From positions 42,220-106,219 of the forward strand of contig CAJTEM010000018.1 of assembly GCA_910575255.1 (NCBI GenBank): a DNA stretch of 64,000 nt, read 5' to 3'. Position numbers and translations under genes: made by a program. Source of the stretch: Lachnospiraceae bacterium. GTDB taxonomy: Bacteria > Bacillota > Clostridia > Lachnospirales > Lachnospiraceae. The notes beneath the pieces were generated by a model. That model was not told the origin of the DNA and did no database searches. It was given only the letters and a program-made list of their open reading frames with translations. This document shows, one piece after another, positions 53,101 through 61,622 of the stretch. Position 1 is the stretch's first letter. Each line of letters begins with the position of its first letter.

Positions 53101-53376
53101 ATGTTTCGCGCCAGTGAAAAAGGCGGACAGGAATACGAAAAGGCAGAGCCAGACTGCCGACAAATTATTTTGTCGCCCACTACCTGAACGAAGTTGCATT
53201 TTGAGCCATCACAAGCAGTTGCCACGGATTCCCCGGCAACTGCTTCTGCATTTCCTTCTGCCGCCATCTTCCTGTCCATCGTGCCCCTCTTTTTCCTGCC
53301 AAATATGCCATCAGACATGCAGTCTCATGTATAAGAGCGGATAGGAATTCCAGACTGATTTTTGGTCTCTTATCGT

Positions 53377-54888
53377 TTAAAAACCGCTTTTGCTGACCTG
53401 AATCACTACCGGCAATTGGCTCCTCACTTTCCTGGTGCAGATATGCAGCCCTTCCTGATCCTGTGTCCATTGTGGAATTTCTCTGCTTCCCAGTACCTGT
53501 ACGCTTTTGATTTTCTCTCCAAAGGCCATCCTTTCTTGTTTCGGTTTTTGTTCCCCCAGGCTCTCAGGCGCAGCCAGAGAATGAATGGTCACCTGTCCGT
53601 CTTCCGGATAAGCCAGCACAAAAGCATAGATGTTATCCTCCCTGGCGGTAAAGCGGATATCTGCCCTCGTATACGCAATCTTCTGTGAGTCTGTAAACGC
53701 TCCTTCCGGCTCTGCCATATCGCCCTCCCCGGCAATCCTCCAGGGATGGCTGCCATAAATTGCTTCTCCATTCACCTGTAACCACTCACCGACTGCTTCC
53801 AGAATCTCCCGATCCCGCTCTGGCACAGCCCCGTCCCCTTTGGGCCCCACATTCAGCAGCAGGTTCCCGTTCCGGCAGACAACGTTAATAAGAATCGTCA
53901 GGATCTGACGCACACTCTTATACTCCAGGTTATCGGTATAACACCAGGAATTGTTGGCAATCGCCGTATCGCTCTGCCACACAAAAGGCATAGTCTGCGA
54001 AAAAACTCCCCGCTCAATCTCCGGAATGCCGCTTCCCGCAGCCATGGCATCATACTTGTAACAGATAGCCGCCTGCCTCCTCCATTGTTCTGCCCGGTTA
54101 TAGTAATAGGCGGCGATCCATTTCAGTCCATCCTCAAAGGCCTCATGCTTTACCCACCAGTCAAAGTACAAAAGGCATGGCTCATACCTGTCAATAATCT
54201 CGCAGCAGCGCAGGATCCAGTCCTCCAAAAATTCCTGCGACGGGTAAGGACGGCTGTGAAAATCCATATGATCCTCTGGTTCCGGCATCGCTGGCCAATA
54301 AAAATCTCCTTTTGCCATCGGCTCCTTCACATCACTGTCAAACTCTCTTCCATGTCCCATAAAGAACCAGTGCTCTGCCCGATGGCTGGAGGTACCGAAC
54401 ATCAGCCCTTCCTCCTCAGCCGCCTTTTTCCATTCCCCAAGGAGGTCTCTTCCTGGCCCCATGTCCCAGGCATTCCACCTGGACAGTTCGCTTTGGTACA
54501 TCTGAAATCCGTCATGATGTTCTGCCACCGGAATCAGATACCTGGCTCCCGCTCTTTTTGCCAGCCGCGCCCACTCCCCTGCCTGAAAATTCTCAGCCGT
54601 AAACAGGGGGATAAAATCTTTATAGCCAAACTCTTTCTGGCTCCCATATACTTTCCTGTGATACTCCCACTCTTCTCTTCCCTGAATATACATATTCCGG
54701 GAATACCACTCATTTCCATGGGCAGCAAGACTGTACAGGCCCCAATGGATGAAAATGCCAAATTTCATCTCCCCAAACCATTGCGGCGGTTCCTTTTTGG
54801 CCAGACTTTCCCAGTCTGGAAGAAAAGGGCCGGCCTGTGCTGTTTTTCTGATCTTTTCCAGATATTGTCTTTCATGCTCCTTTTCCAT
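53377..54888 (-). CDS. GH29 alpha-L-fucosidase
   Basis: Product of 503 residues, no signal peptide. GH29 motifs: WFGEMKFGIFIHWGLYSLAAHGNEWYSRNMY, ARYLIPVAEHHDGFQMYQSELSRWNAWDMGPGRDLLGEW, and nucleophile Asp243 in LLYFDWWV; NLLLNVGPKGDGAVPE is the conserved end of the barrel. A C-terminal beta-sandwich follows. It removes alpha-L-fucose, as found on xyloglucan side chains or host glycans. On the same strand as the GH5 operon but separated from it by 1.26 kb of relics. Confidence 0.93.
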   Translation of the reverse strand: MEKEHERQYLEKIRKTAQAGPFLPDWESLAKKEPPQWFGEMKFGIFIHWGLYSLAAHGNEWYSRNMYIQGREEWEYHRKVYGSQKEFGYKDFIPLFTAENFQAGEWARLAKRAGARYLIPVAEHHDGFQMYQSELSRWNAWDMGPGRDLLGEWKKAAEEEGLMFGTSSHRAEHWFFMGHGREFDSDVKEPMAKGDFYWPAMPEPEDHMDFHSRPYPSQEFLEDWILRCCEIIDRYEPCLLYFDWWVKHEAFEDGLKWIAAYYYNRAEQWRRQAAICYKYDAMAAGSGIPEIERGVFSQTMPFVWQSDTAIANNSWCYTDNLEYKSVRQILTILINVVCRNGNLLLNVGPKGDGAVPERDREILEAVGEWLQVNGEAIYGSHPWRIAGEGDMAEPEGAFTDSQKIAYTRADIRFTAREDNIYAFVLAYPEDGQVTIHSLAAPESLGEQKPKQERMAFGEKIKSVQVLGSREIPQWTQDQEGLHICTRKVRSQLPVVIQVSKSGF

Positions 54889-54933
54889 ATGACCTCCCGT
54901 CCGTCCGCCTGTTCCTGAGATTTCTTGCTTTTT

Positions 54934-55082
54934 CCGGATTTCCTTCTCTTCCCGGATTTCCTTCTCTTCCCGGATTTCTTTCTCCTTCCAGGTTTTCTTT
55001 TCCTCTCAGGTTTTCCTTTCTCCTCCCAGGTTTTCTTTTCCTCTCAGGTTTTCCTTTCTTCCCAGGTTTTCTTTTTCTCCCA
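54934..55082. repeat. Polypyrimidine tandem repeat in the fucosidase leader
   Basis: About eight units of 17-20 bp. The first three are near-identical 18-mers (CCGGATTTCCTTCTCTTC), the later ones alternate CCAGGTTTTCTTTTCCTCT and CAGGTTTTCCTTTCTCCTC. On the transcribed minus strand the array is polypurine with several SD-like GGGAGG/GGAGG stretches, 45-190 bp upstream of the fucosidase start. It is open in one plus-strand frame, but that frame is an artefact of the repeat. The rest of 54889-55149 holds no gene. Confidence 0.85.
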
Positions 55083-55149
55083 AGTTCCCCGATATAATCC
55101 GGCCTGAGTCATCTTACATGATTCCGGACGTTTTCTCTGATTTTATCCA

Positions 55150-55788
55150 TTATGAATTTTTTGTTACAATCTCCGAAAAAGAAAGCTCCGGAAAAGGAAT
55201 CACCGGCGCCGGTTCTGGCTCATGATCTCCGATCAGCTTTTCCATCCATACCATATTGTACCAGCGCCCGAATTTATACCCGCATTTATAAAATTCTCCC
55301 ACCATACGGTATCCCATATGCGCATGGAATTCTATGCTGTTTCTCGTCAGATACTCATCCTCTGTCTCCGGACTGCCGATACAGGCATTCAGGTTTTTAA
55401 TATTCTGCGCTCTGGAGACGGCCTCGATTGCCTGATAGAGCCTTTTTCCAATTCCCATTTTTCTCTGGTCTTCTCTCAGGTAAATGCTTACCTCCGCGCC
55501 CCAGGCATAGGCCGCCCGCCCTACAAAGGGGCCGGTATAGGCATAGCCCAGCAGCCTTCCCTCTTTTTCCGCCACAAGATAGGGATAGTTTTTTAAGGTT
55601 TTCTCGATTCTTTTCTGAAACTCTGCAAGGCCCGGAACCTGGTATTCAAAGGTAATGGCCGTCTTTTCCACATAGGGCGCGTAGATTTCCAAAAGCCCGT
55701 CCGCATCTTTTGCCGACGCGACCCGTATCTGTATCTCATGGTTGTTCAATGTCTTATCTCCCTTCTTTATCCTTCTTTTCGCCTGCAA
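55150..55788 (-). CDS. GNAT N-acetyltransferase, phosphinothricin acetyltransferase-like
   Basis: Frame of 212 residues; the conserved part begins IQIRVASAKDADGLLEIYAPYVEKTAITFEYQVP at residue 19, so a TTG at 55749 after AAGGGAGA may be the true start rather than the ATG at 55788. Acetyl-CoA site in VSIYLREDQRKMGIGKRLYQAIE, and the family end FHAHMGYRMVGEFYKCGYKFGRWYNMVWMEK. Such proteins acetylate methionine sulfone/sulfoximine-type amino acid analogues. It occupies the place just downstream of the truncated jetD. Confidence 0.9.
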   Translation of the reverse strand: MQAKRRIKKGDKTLNNHEIQIRVASAKDADGLLEIYAPYVEKTAITFEYQVPGLAEFQKRIEKTLKNYPYLVAEKEGRLLGYAYTGPFVGRAAYAWGAEVSIYLREDQRKMGIGKRLYQAIEAVSRAQNIKNLNACIGSPETEDEYLTRNSIEFHAHMGYRMVGEFYKCGYKFGRWYNMVWMEKLIGDHEPEPAPVIPFPELSFSEIVTKNS

Positions 55789-55911
55789 AGAGTCTCCCTT
55801 CTCTATGCAACTCTTTTGAAATTCCCATATGAGCCTTTTCTTGTATTGGCTCAGAAGCAGCTTTTTTATAAACTGAGATTTGCGCTGTGAAAAAGTATTT
55901 TTTTACCCCGT

Positions 55912-56202
55912 TCAGTTCAACTGCTTCACAGATTCAGACAAATCCACCTCCCGTCCTGCCAGCAGAATCTTCAATTCCCCTTTCAATTCCAGACTTTGGG
56001 CATAAGTTTCCAGATAGAGCTGATCCAGAACCTGCCGTTCCAGTTCCCTGATCTCCCTGATCAATTCCGTCTTGCCAAAGTCATCGTAATGTTCCTGCTG
56101 AATCTTCAGGCTCTTATTTCCGGCTTTTACTTGTCTCCAGTCGCTTTTTGTTGTTCTTTTCTCATACTTTTCCAGGATTAGTCCCAAAATATAGTATTTT
56201 AT
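55912..56202 (-). pseudogene. jetD: jetD relic (Wadjet nuclease subunit, N-terminal part only)
   Basis: After a perfect SD AAAGGAGG (56218-56211) and an 8-base gap the frame reads KYYILGLILEKYEKRTTKSDW, the usual start of JetD, but the start codon position is ATA (56202-56200). Open frame continues upstream to an ATG at 56265 within jetC, so some product is possible. Similarity (DUF3322-like N-terminal domain, then EHYDDFGKTELIREIRELERQVL) lasts about 60-90 residues and the frame stops at 55912. The Toprim/DUF2220 catalytic domain, normally another 250 or so residues, is absent and does not reappear in 55150-55911. Confidence 0.7.
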
Positions 56203-56233
56203 GCCAAGTTCCTCCTTTGTCCGGCCTGTCACC

Positions 56234-59200
56234 CTATTCCGGCCTCCTGTTTTCTTCCTCTCCATCCTCCTCTACCTCTTCCCTCAGCTTCCCGAATTCC
56301 AGCTTCTCAAATTCCTGAATCGAGATGGCCTTCTTGTTGGGATTGGCAAACACAAAGATCTTGTCCACGGTCTCCAGATAATTCTGGATCTTGTCATTGG
56401 TGGCGCTGATGAGAGCCTGGAATCCCAGCCCCCGGATCAGCTGGATACAGCTGGCGACCTTTTCCGCGTCCATCTTGGAAAATGCCTCGTCCAATACCAC
56501 CAGCCGGATGGTCGGGTTCCGGATAAGCCCGGGCTTTAAGTCGATCTTGTAGGCCTGGGCAAAGCTGGCCAGAAGAGCCACATAGAGAGGATTCTGGCCC
56601 TCGCCGCCGGAATTCTTCCGGATCATCTTGCTGAGGCGGATCTTGATCACCTCATCCTCATTCCGGATCAGCTGCTGCATGTCAAAGGACAGATAAGTCC
56701 GGTAATCCGCATACCGATCCATATTCCTCCTGGCCTCCTCCAGCTCCTCTGCCGTGGCATTCTCCGGGGGAATAAAAATGCTGATCAGTTCATTGATCAT
56801 GGCCCCATAATGGTTCTCATGCTCTACGGTAAACAGATTCAATTGATTGTCCATACCCATGTTCAGCTCTGACGGATTGATCTTTAAAGCCTCGTCCATG
56901 AACATGTCATAGTACTGGCCGTCAGGCCCTTTATTTTTTCCGATAAAGAGCTGATACTTGTCTTTTCCAAAATCCAGGCTGCTGATGATCCGGTTAAGCT
57001 CATCCTTCCGTTGGATGGCCTCCTCGATGGCAGAACGGATCTTGTACATAAAATCATCTTGAAAATGCTCCACCGCCGTGCGGGCCTGCTCTGCTGCCCG
57101 GATCCGGAATTCCTCCAGACGCTCGTCATTCAGGTGATCCAAAAGCTCCTGATACTCTCTGTTATCCTCAGCAGTGGGGGAAAAATTCCGGTTCTGCCAG
57201 GTTCTCAGATACGCGGTTCGTATCTCCGCCAGACGGTTCCTCTCCTGCTGCCGCTTTTCCTCAGCCCTGGCCATCTTTTCCAGGTACTCATTCCGGATCT
57301 GATCATACCGCTTCTCCTGTTTGGAAGAAAGAATCTTCTTTAGCTCTTCCTCCCGCTCCTGGTTTATTGTAAGATTTCTCTCCTTTTCCGCCAGTTCCTC
57401 ACTCAGAGACATCCGATTCCTTTTTTCCTGCTCCTGATCCCGCTCCAGGCTGTCAGCCGTTCTCTGAAGCTGCCGTACCACTTCTCTTTTCTGTTCCCGA
57501 AGCTCCTCAATGGCCTGCCGTTCCTTTTTCCATTGTTCTACATTCCGGGATAAAAGCTCCTCCAGCCTGGCCTTCAGCCGCCCCTGCTCTGCCAGCTTAT
57601 CTGGATAGGCCTTCCTGTCGCTCTTCCACTCCAGATAGACGCCCAGCTCCTGATCCAGACTCCCAAGTCCCAGCACCCGGTCAGCGTCCTTTACGAGGAT
57701 CTGCTGAGGCTCCATGGCCTTTTGCAGATCTGCGATTGTCTTTTCCAGAAGCTTTATCCTCTGCCGGACACTGTTCTTTCCGATGTAGGCTGAGGTGGTA
57801 TACAGGGACGGATTGATGTGCTGAATCCGGTAATTGTGGTAAAGCACGCAGCTTCTGGTAATGCCTACTCTGTGTTTTCTCAGCTCATCCACATCCTCAC
57901 ATTTCATCACCCGGCCCAGGAGAAAATTGACAAATGCCTGGGCATAGTCGCTTCCCGCCTCCACCTCCTCTGCCAGGGAGCCATTTTCCACCGAATGCCG
58001 GTCTGCCAGCACCCGCTCCGTATCCAGCACCGCCACCCGGTAAAACTTGTTCTTATCCATTTCCTCATAGATCTTCATGGCAGCTCTGGCGTACTTGGGC
58101 GCCACGATGATGGAAAGCTTGTTGGAGCCCATATAGCCTTCCACCGCGTCCCGCCAGCTCTCGTCCCGGATCTCCAAAAGGTCAGCCAGAATCTCCACAT
58201 GGACGCTTTTCCCTGTTTCCTGATAAAGGCGGTTCTGTAAAATGGTTCTGGCCTGCTCCAGTTCCTTCGGATATGCCTTGCTGCCGGCTTTCAGCTTGGT
58301 AAGCTCCTCCTGAGCCTGGCCCAGCTTCTTTTTCAGTTCTCTCAGCTCACCCTGGGCATCCTGCCGCTGTCTTGCCGCATCCTTTTTGACTTCATCCAGA
58401 TCCCCTTTCAGCCGCCTTAACTCCTCCTCAGTGATCGCCCCCTTCTCAAAAGCCTCGATATCCCACAGAGTCCGGTTCGAGACGCTGTCCTCATCCTCCC
58501 ATGCTTTTAAGGCATTTGCTGTCTTTTCCCATCTGGCCTTACTGTTGCCCAGCCGTTCCACCAGCGCGTTGAGAGCTTCCAGCTGTTCCCGGGTCTGGTC
58601 GTACCCGCTCATGGAGATCTGCTGCAAAAGCTCCTCGCTCTTTTTTGACAAGTCCTGAACAGCCTGCTGCTCCTGCTCCATATCCCGAAGGGCCTTTTTT
58701 CTGCTTTCCTCCAGAATCTGCAGCTTGTCCTGGCACTCAGACACTTTCAGCCTCCCCTGGAGAATATCAAGCCTGGCGCTGTAGTATCCGTAAGCCTGAA
58801 TCTTTTTTGTCACCGTCTCCACCTGGCCATGCTGATCCCGGATCTCCTTCAGCTTCCCGATCTCCCGGCAGGTGTCCTCGATCTTCTGGCGCATCCGGCC
58901 ATACTCCATCACGCTTAGCTGCATGTCCTCAATATGGATATCCTGCTCCATGCAGATATACTCTTTTACAAAATCCTCCAGCTTGATATTCATCCGGAAA
59001 GGAATGGCTCTCTTAAATAGCAGAGGGAATTTCTCAGAATCCAGGCCTCCCAGATAAATGTCATAGAGCTGCTTGCGGAACCGCTCATTGTGGGAACCAA
59101 AATAACAGTCCTCTCTGGAAAAATGATCGAGAAGCCACCTTTTTACCTCCTCTGTGGACATGGGGCGGCTTCCGGTCCGGTACTCGTTATCCGGTATGGG

Positions 59201-59620
59201 GCCTTTATGCCAGAAAAATATCCGGCCGATCTCGTTGGTGGCAGTCTCCACATCAAACACCACTCCCACACACTGACACTCCCGAGTGTCCGTTCTTTTA
59301 AGCTCCAGGACAATCGTGCTGGAAAAATTACTGTTCCGCAGGTAGGAAAAATTGTTGTCCTCTCCGATATTGACCATACCCCGAAGATACTCGATGAGGC
59401 TGCGGTCCGAGTCGTCAGCGGCCGCCTTGTTAAAAAAGCCCCTGCCGTCCGTATTGGCATAGAGCACGATCTGCATGGCGTCAATGACCGTGGATTTACC
59501 GCTCCCGGAATGTCCGGTAAAGAAATTGATTCCCTCATGAAAGGACAAAGTCTTGTGCCGGATATAATGCCAGTTGTTCAGGCAAATCCTGGACAATGCC
59601 TCAAACCTCTGACTCGTCAT
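56234..59620 (-). CDS. jetC: Wadjet system SMC-like ATPase JetC
   Basis: Product of 1128 residues from the ATG at 59620 (AAGGAG nine bases upstream). Walker A GHSGSGKST at residues 36-44, a head insertion with CVGVVFDVETATNEIGRIFFWHKG, two long coiled-coil arms (about 250-420 and 630-830) around a hinge, ABC signature NSGGEGQNP at about 1003-1011 and Walker B IRLVVLDEAFSKMD at about 1038-1051. It is the motor of the MukBEF-like JetABC complex that extrudes loops and recognises small circular DNA. Overlaps jetB by 20 bp. Confidence 0.93.
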   Translation of the reverse strand: MTSQRFEALSRICLNNWHYIRHKTLSFHEGINFFTGHSGSGKSTVIDAMQIVLYANTDGRGFFNKAAADDSDRSLIEYLRGMVNIGEDNNFSYLRNSNFSSTIVLELKRTDTRECQCVGVVFDVETATNEIGRIFFWHKGPIPDNEYRTGSRPMSTEEVKRWLLDHFSREDCYFGSHNERFRKQLYDIYLGGLDSEKFPLLFKRAIPFRMNIKLEDFVKEYICMEQDIHIEDMQLSVMEYGRMRQKIEDTCREIGKLKEIRDQHGQVETVTKKIQAYGYYSARLDILQGRLKVSECQDKLQILEESRKKALRDMEQEQQAVQDLSKKSEELLQQISMSGYDQTREQLEALNALVERLGNSKARWEKTANALKAWEDEDSVSNRTLWDIEAFEKGAITEEELRRLKGDLDEVKKDAARQRQDAQGELRELKKKLGQAQEELTKLKAGSKAYPKELEQARTILQNRLYQETGKSVHVEILADLLEIRDESWRDAVEGYMGSNKLSIIVAPKYARAAMKIYEEMDKNKFYRVAVLDTERVLADRHSVENGSLAEEVEAGSDYAQAFVNFLLGRVMKCEDVDELRKHRVGITRSCVLYHNYRIQHINPSLYTTSAYIGKNSVRQRIKLLEKTIADLQKAMEPQQILVKDADRVLGLGSLDQELGVYLEWKSDRKAYPDKLAEQGRLKARLEELLSRNVEQWKKERQAIEELREQKREVVRQLQRTADSLERDQEQEKRNRMSLSEELAEKERNLTINQEREEELKKILSSKQEKRYDQIRNEYLEKMARAEEKRQQERNRLAEIRTAYLRTWQNRNFSPTAEDNREYQELLDHLNDERLEEFRIRAAEQARTAVEHFQDDFMYKIRSAIEEAIQRKDELNRIISSLDFGKDKYQLFIGKNKGPDGQYYDMFMDEALKINPSELNMGMDNQLNLFTVEHENHYGAMINELISIFIPPENATAEELEEARRNMDRYADYRTYLSFDMQQLIRNEDEVIKIRLSKMIRKNSGGEGQNPLYVALLASFAQAYKIDLKPGLIRNPTIRLVVLDEAFSKMDAEKVASCIQLIRGLGFQALISATNDKIQNYLETVDKIFVFANPNKKAISIQEFEKLEFGKLREEVEEDGEEENRRPE

Positions 59621-60218
59621 CTTCCTCATCTCCTTCTGTGTATGTCTCAATCAAAGCCCTCACGTCATCCCCTAACAGGACTACATTGATGGCAGGATAG
59701 ATCACCATCCGGCTCTGCCCGTCCATCTCCTCCAGAACGTCCAGGGGCTCAATCAGCTGATACCGCTTCAAAAGGGCAAGGGACTTTCGGATCTCTGTCA
59801 CGGACGGCTGCTTTTTCAAGAGCCGGTAGCTTCCCAGCTTCTCGTGGATATCGCCCAGGGAGGTAATGGCGTTTACCGAGGCAGACACTGCCGACATCTG
59901 CTCGTCATAGATCAGCTTGAGAATCAGGATGTACAGGGTCGTCAGCTTGGACAGCTTCTCCCCGATCACCTGTTCGCCACGGATATAGATGACTCCCATC
60001 TGGCTGTTCTCTATGACCTCAATATCCATAATGGCAAAATACGCCCGGATAAATTCCATGTGTTTATCACACTGATAATACTCCCGGTTTACCTGATACC
60101 GTTTGGTCTTCCTGTCATATCGCCGTTCCAGCAGAAAGGTCTGCCGGTACAGGGACTGTATGGACTCTGTCACCTTTTTCTGCTCCTCCGGCGGCAGTTC
60201 TTCATAGTAATTAATCAT
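59601..60218 (-). CDS. jetB: Wadjet system subunit JetB (DUF4194)
   Basis: Product of 205 residues. MukE-like helical and winged-helix subunit: ESIQSLYRQTFLLERRYDRKTKRYQVNREYYQCDKHMEFIRAYFAIMDIEVIENSQMGVIYI and a C-terminal wHTH-like part (PSVTEIRKSLALLKRYQLIEPLD). Acidic end (EGDEEDDESEV). Overlaps jetA by 4 bp. It bridges JetA and JetC. Confidence 0.9.
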   Translation of the reverse strand: MINYYEELPPEEQKKVTESIQSLYRQTFLLERRYDRKTKRYQVNREYYQCDKHMEFIRAYFAIMDIEVIENSQMGVIYIRGEQVIGEKLSKLTTLYILILKLIYDEQMSAVSASVNAITSLGDIHEKLGSYRLLKKQPSVTEIRKSLALLKRYQLIEPLDVLEEMDGQSRMVIYPAINVVLLGDDVRALIETYTEGDEEDDESEV

Positions 60219-61603
60219 CCCTTCTGTCCCTTTCTCTCAAAAATCAAAGCAGGATAGCGAAATCTCCCGCTATCCACCACTTCCGCCGCCTCTTCCCTTA
60301 CCCGGTAAGGACTGTCTTTCCTCACAGCATCGTCATAGGCCAGAATCAGCTTTTCAAAATCCGCTTCCGTAGAAACCATATCCTTTGTCACCTGAAGCCT
60401 TCCGTTCTCCATCCGCTCCAGGATAAACTCATGAATCTCCTTTCTGCTGTACCGGTTCCGGATCTTATTCAGCTTCAGGATCTCCTCCCCTGTCAGTTCC
60501 TCTGTCTCCTCGTCCGGCTCCAGGCTTCCCATAAAATCCGCCTTTGGCCTCCGCCTCTTATAGAGAGACTTTTCCGAGATGACGCTCATCTGAGAGAGGT
60601 TCACCAGGGCGCTGATCCGCTCCGCCTCTCTGGCCTGTTCTTCCTTTCCCTCGGTCTCTGACAGATGGTTGAGAAGCCGGATGACCAGCCCCTTCATGTT
60701 ATCCTCCCGGTTTAACAGGTAGTTCAGTCTTGTGACCGTCGCCCTGATGTAACGGGTATGCTCCCGGTCCATGTTGATGATTCGGTGCTCAATATCGTCA
60801 AATCCTTTCTCAATCATATCAATCTGCTTCACCAGCTCCTCCACCTGGATATCCAGGCCCCGAAGCCGTCTGTTCCTCTCACACACCTCCAAAAGCCACG
60901 TCTGGTTCTGGCGCATTTCCCCAAGCCACCGCTTAATATCTGTCTTATACAGATAAAAATTGTCTGAGGTCTTTAAAATATGATATTTTTTTCGGACGAT
61001 CTCCTCCACATACCCGTCCAAATGATCCTTCAGAAGATCCCCATACACATTCTGCTTAAGAAGGCTTCCGAAAAATTTATCCATGTTGTGGAGCATATCC
61101 TGAAGAGTCTTGTTCAGCTTTCTGGTGTTCACCAGAGCAGTCTTCAGCAGGGAAATGTTGGAGCGGGGATCATTTTGAAAGGCGAACAGGATACCGTACA
61201 CATTCTGGATGTATACCTGAGTCTCATCCTCATCCTCTCCCAGAAGACGGGCAAATGCCTCCACAAATACTGCCGCATAGTCAGGAACCACGATATTCAC
61301 CGTCATGGCACCGTAATCCTCCACCTTTCTCAGCCAGCCGGTCCGCAAAAGCCAGTTCAGGATCCTGGTGGAAAGGGGTTCCAGCATGTCAAAATCATCC
61401 TCTGTATCATCCTGCTCCAAAGTAACCTTCTGTCTGGCAAAATAATCGCTCAGGGTCTGAATACAGACCTCCCGGCTCAGATAATAATTGCTGTACTGGT
61501 ACTCCTCATTGATCTGCAGAAGCGCATTGATATATATCTGCCGGTTTTTCGACCGGAACAGGCTCCAGAACAAGTCCGGAATTTCTAAAAACTGATTCGC
61601 CAT
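60215..61603 (-). CDS. jetA: Wadjet system kleisin-like subunit JetA (DUF5716-type)
   Basis: Product of 462 residues, largely helical. N-terminal winged helix (NQFLEIPDLFWSLFRSKNRQIYINALLQINEEYQYSNYYLSREVCIQTLSDYF), central helical domain, C-terminal part binding the ATPase head. MukF/kleisin-like role in the JetABC complex. First jet gene, 20 bp after an AEC transporter gene with SD AGAGAGG; no separate promoter is evident in that gap. Confidence 0.9.
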   Translation of the reverse strand: MANQFLEIPDLFWSLFRSKNRQIYINALLQINEEYQYSNYYLSREVCIQTLSDYFARQKVTLEQDDTEDDFDMLEPLSTRILNWLLRTGWLRKVEDYGAMTVNIVVPDYAAVFVEAFARLLGEDEDETQVYIQNVYGILFAFQNDPRSNISLLKTALVNTRKLNKTLQDMLHNMDKFFGSLLKQNVYGDLLKDHLDGYVEEIVRKKYHILKTSDNFYLYKTDIKRWLGEMRQNQTWLLEVCERNRRLRGLDIQVEELVKQIDMIEKGFDDIEHRIINMDREHTRYIRATVTRLNYLLNREDNMKGLVIRLLNHLSETEGKEEQAREAERISALVNLSQMSVISEKSLYKRRRPKADFMGSLEPDEETEELTGEEILKLNKIRNRYSRKEIHEFILERMENGRLQVTKDMVSTEADFEKLILAYDDAVRKDSPYRVREEAAEVVDSGRFRYPALIFERKGQKG

Positions 61604-61622
61604 TTAACGCCTCTCTTCTCTG

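Noticed and set aside
52590..53376. An agr-type quorum-sensing locus around the LytTR relic
   Set aside because: No AgrB- or AgrD-like frame is recognisable; the candidate small minus-strand frames at 53180-53470 have no SD and no family pattern.
54925..55107. Plus-strand frame with repeated LLFPDF/FSSQVF units
   Set aside because: It is only the translation of the tandem repeat, with no SD.
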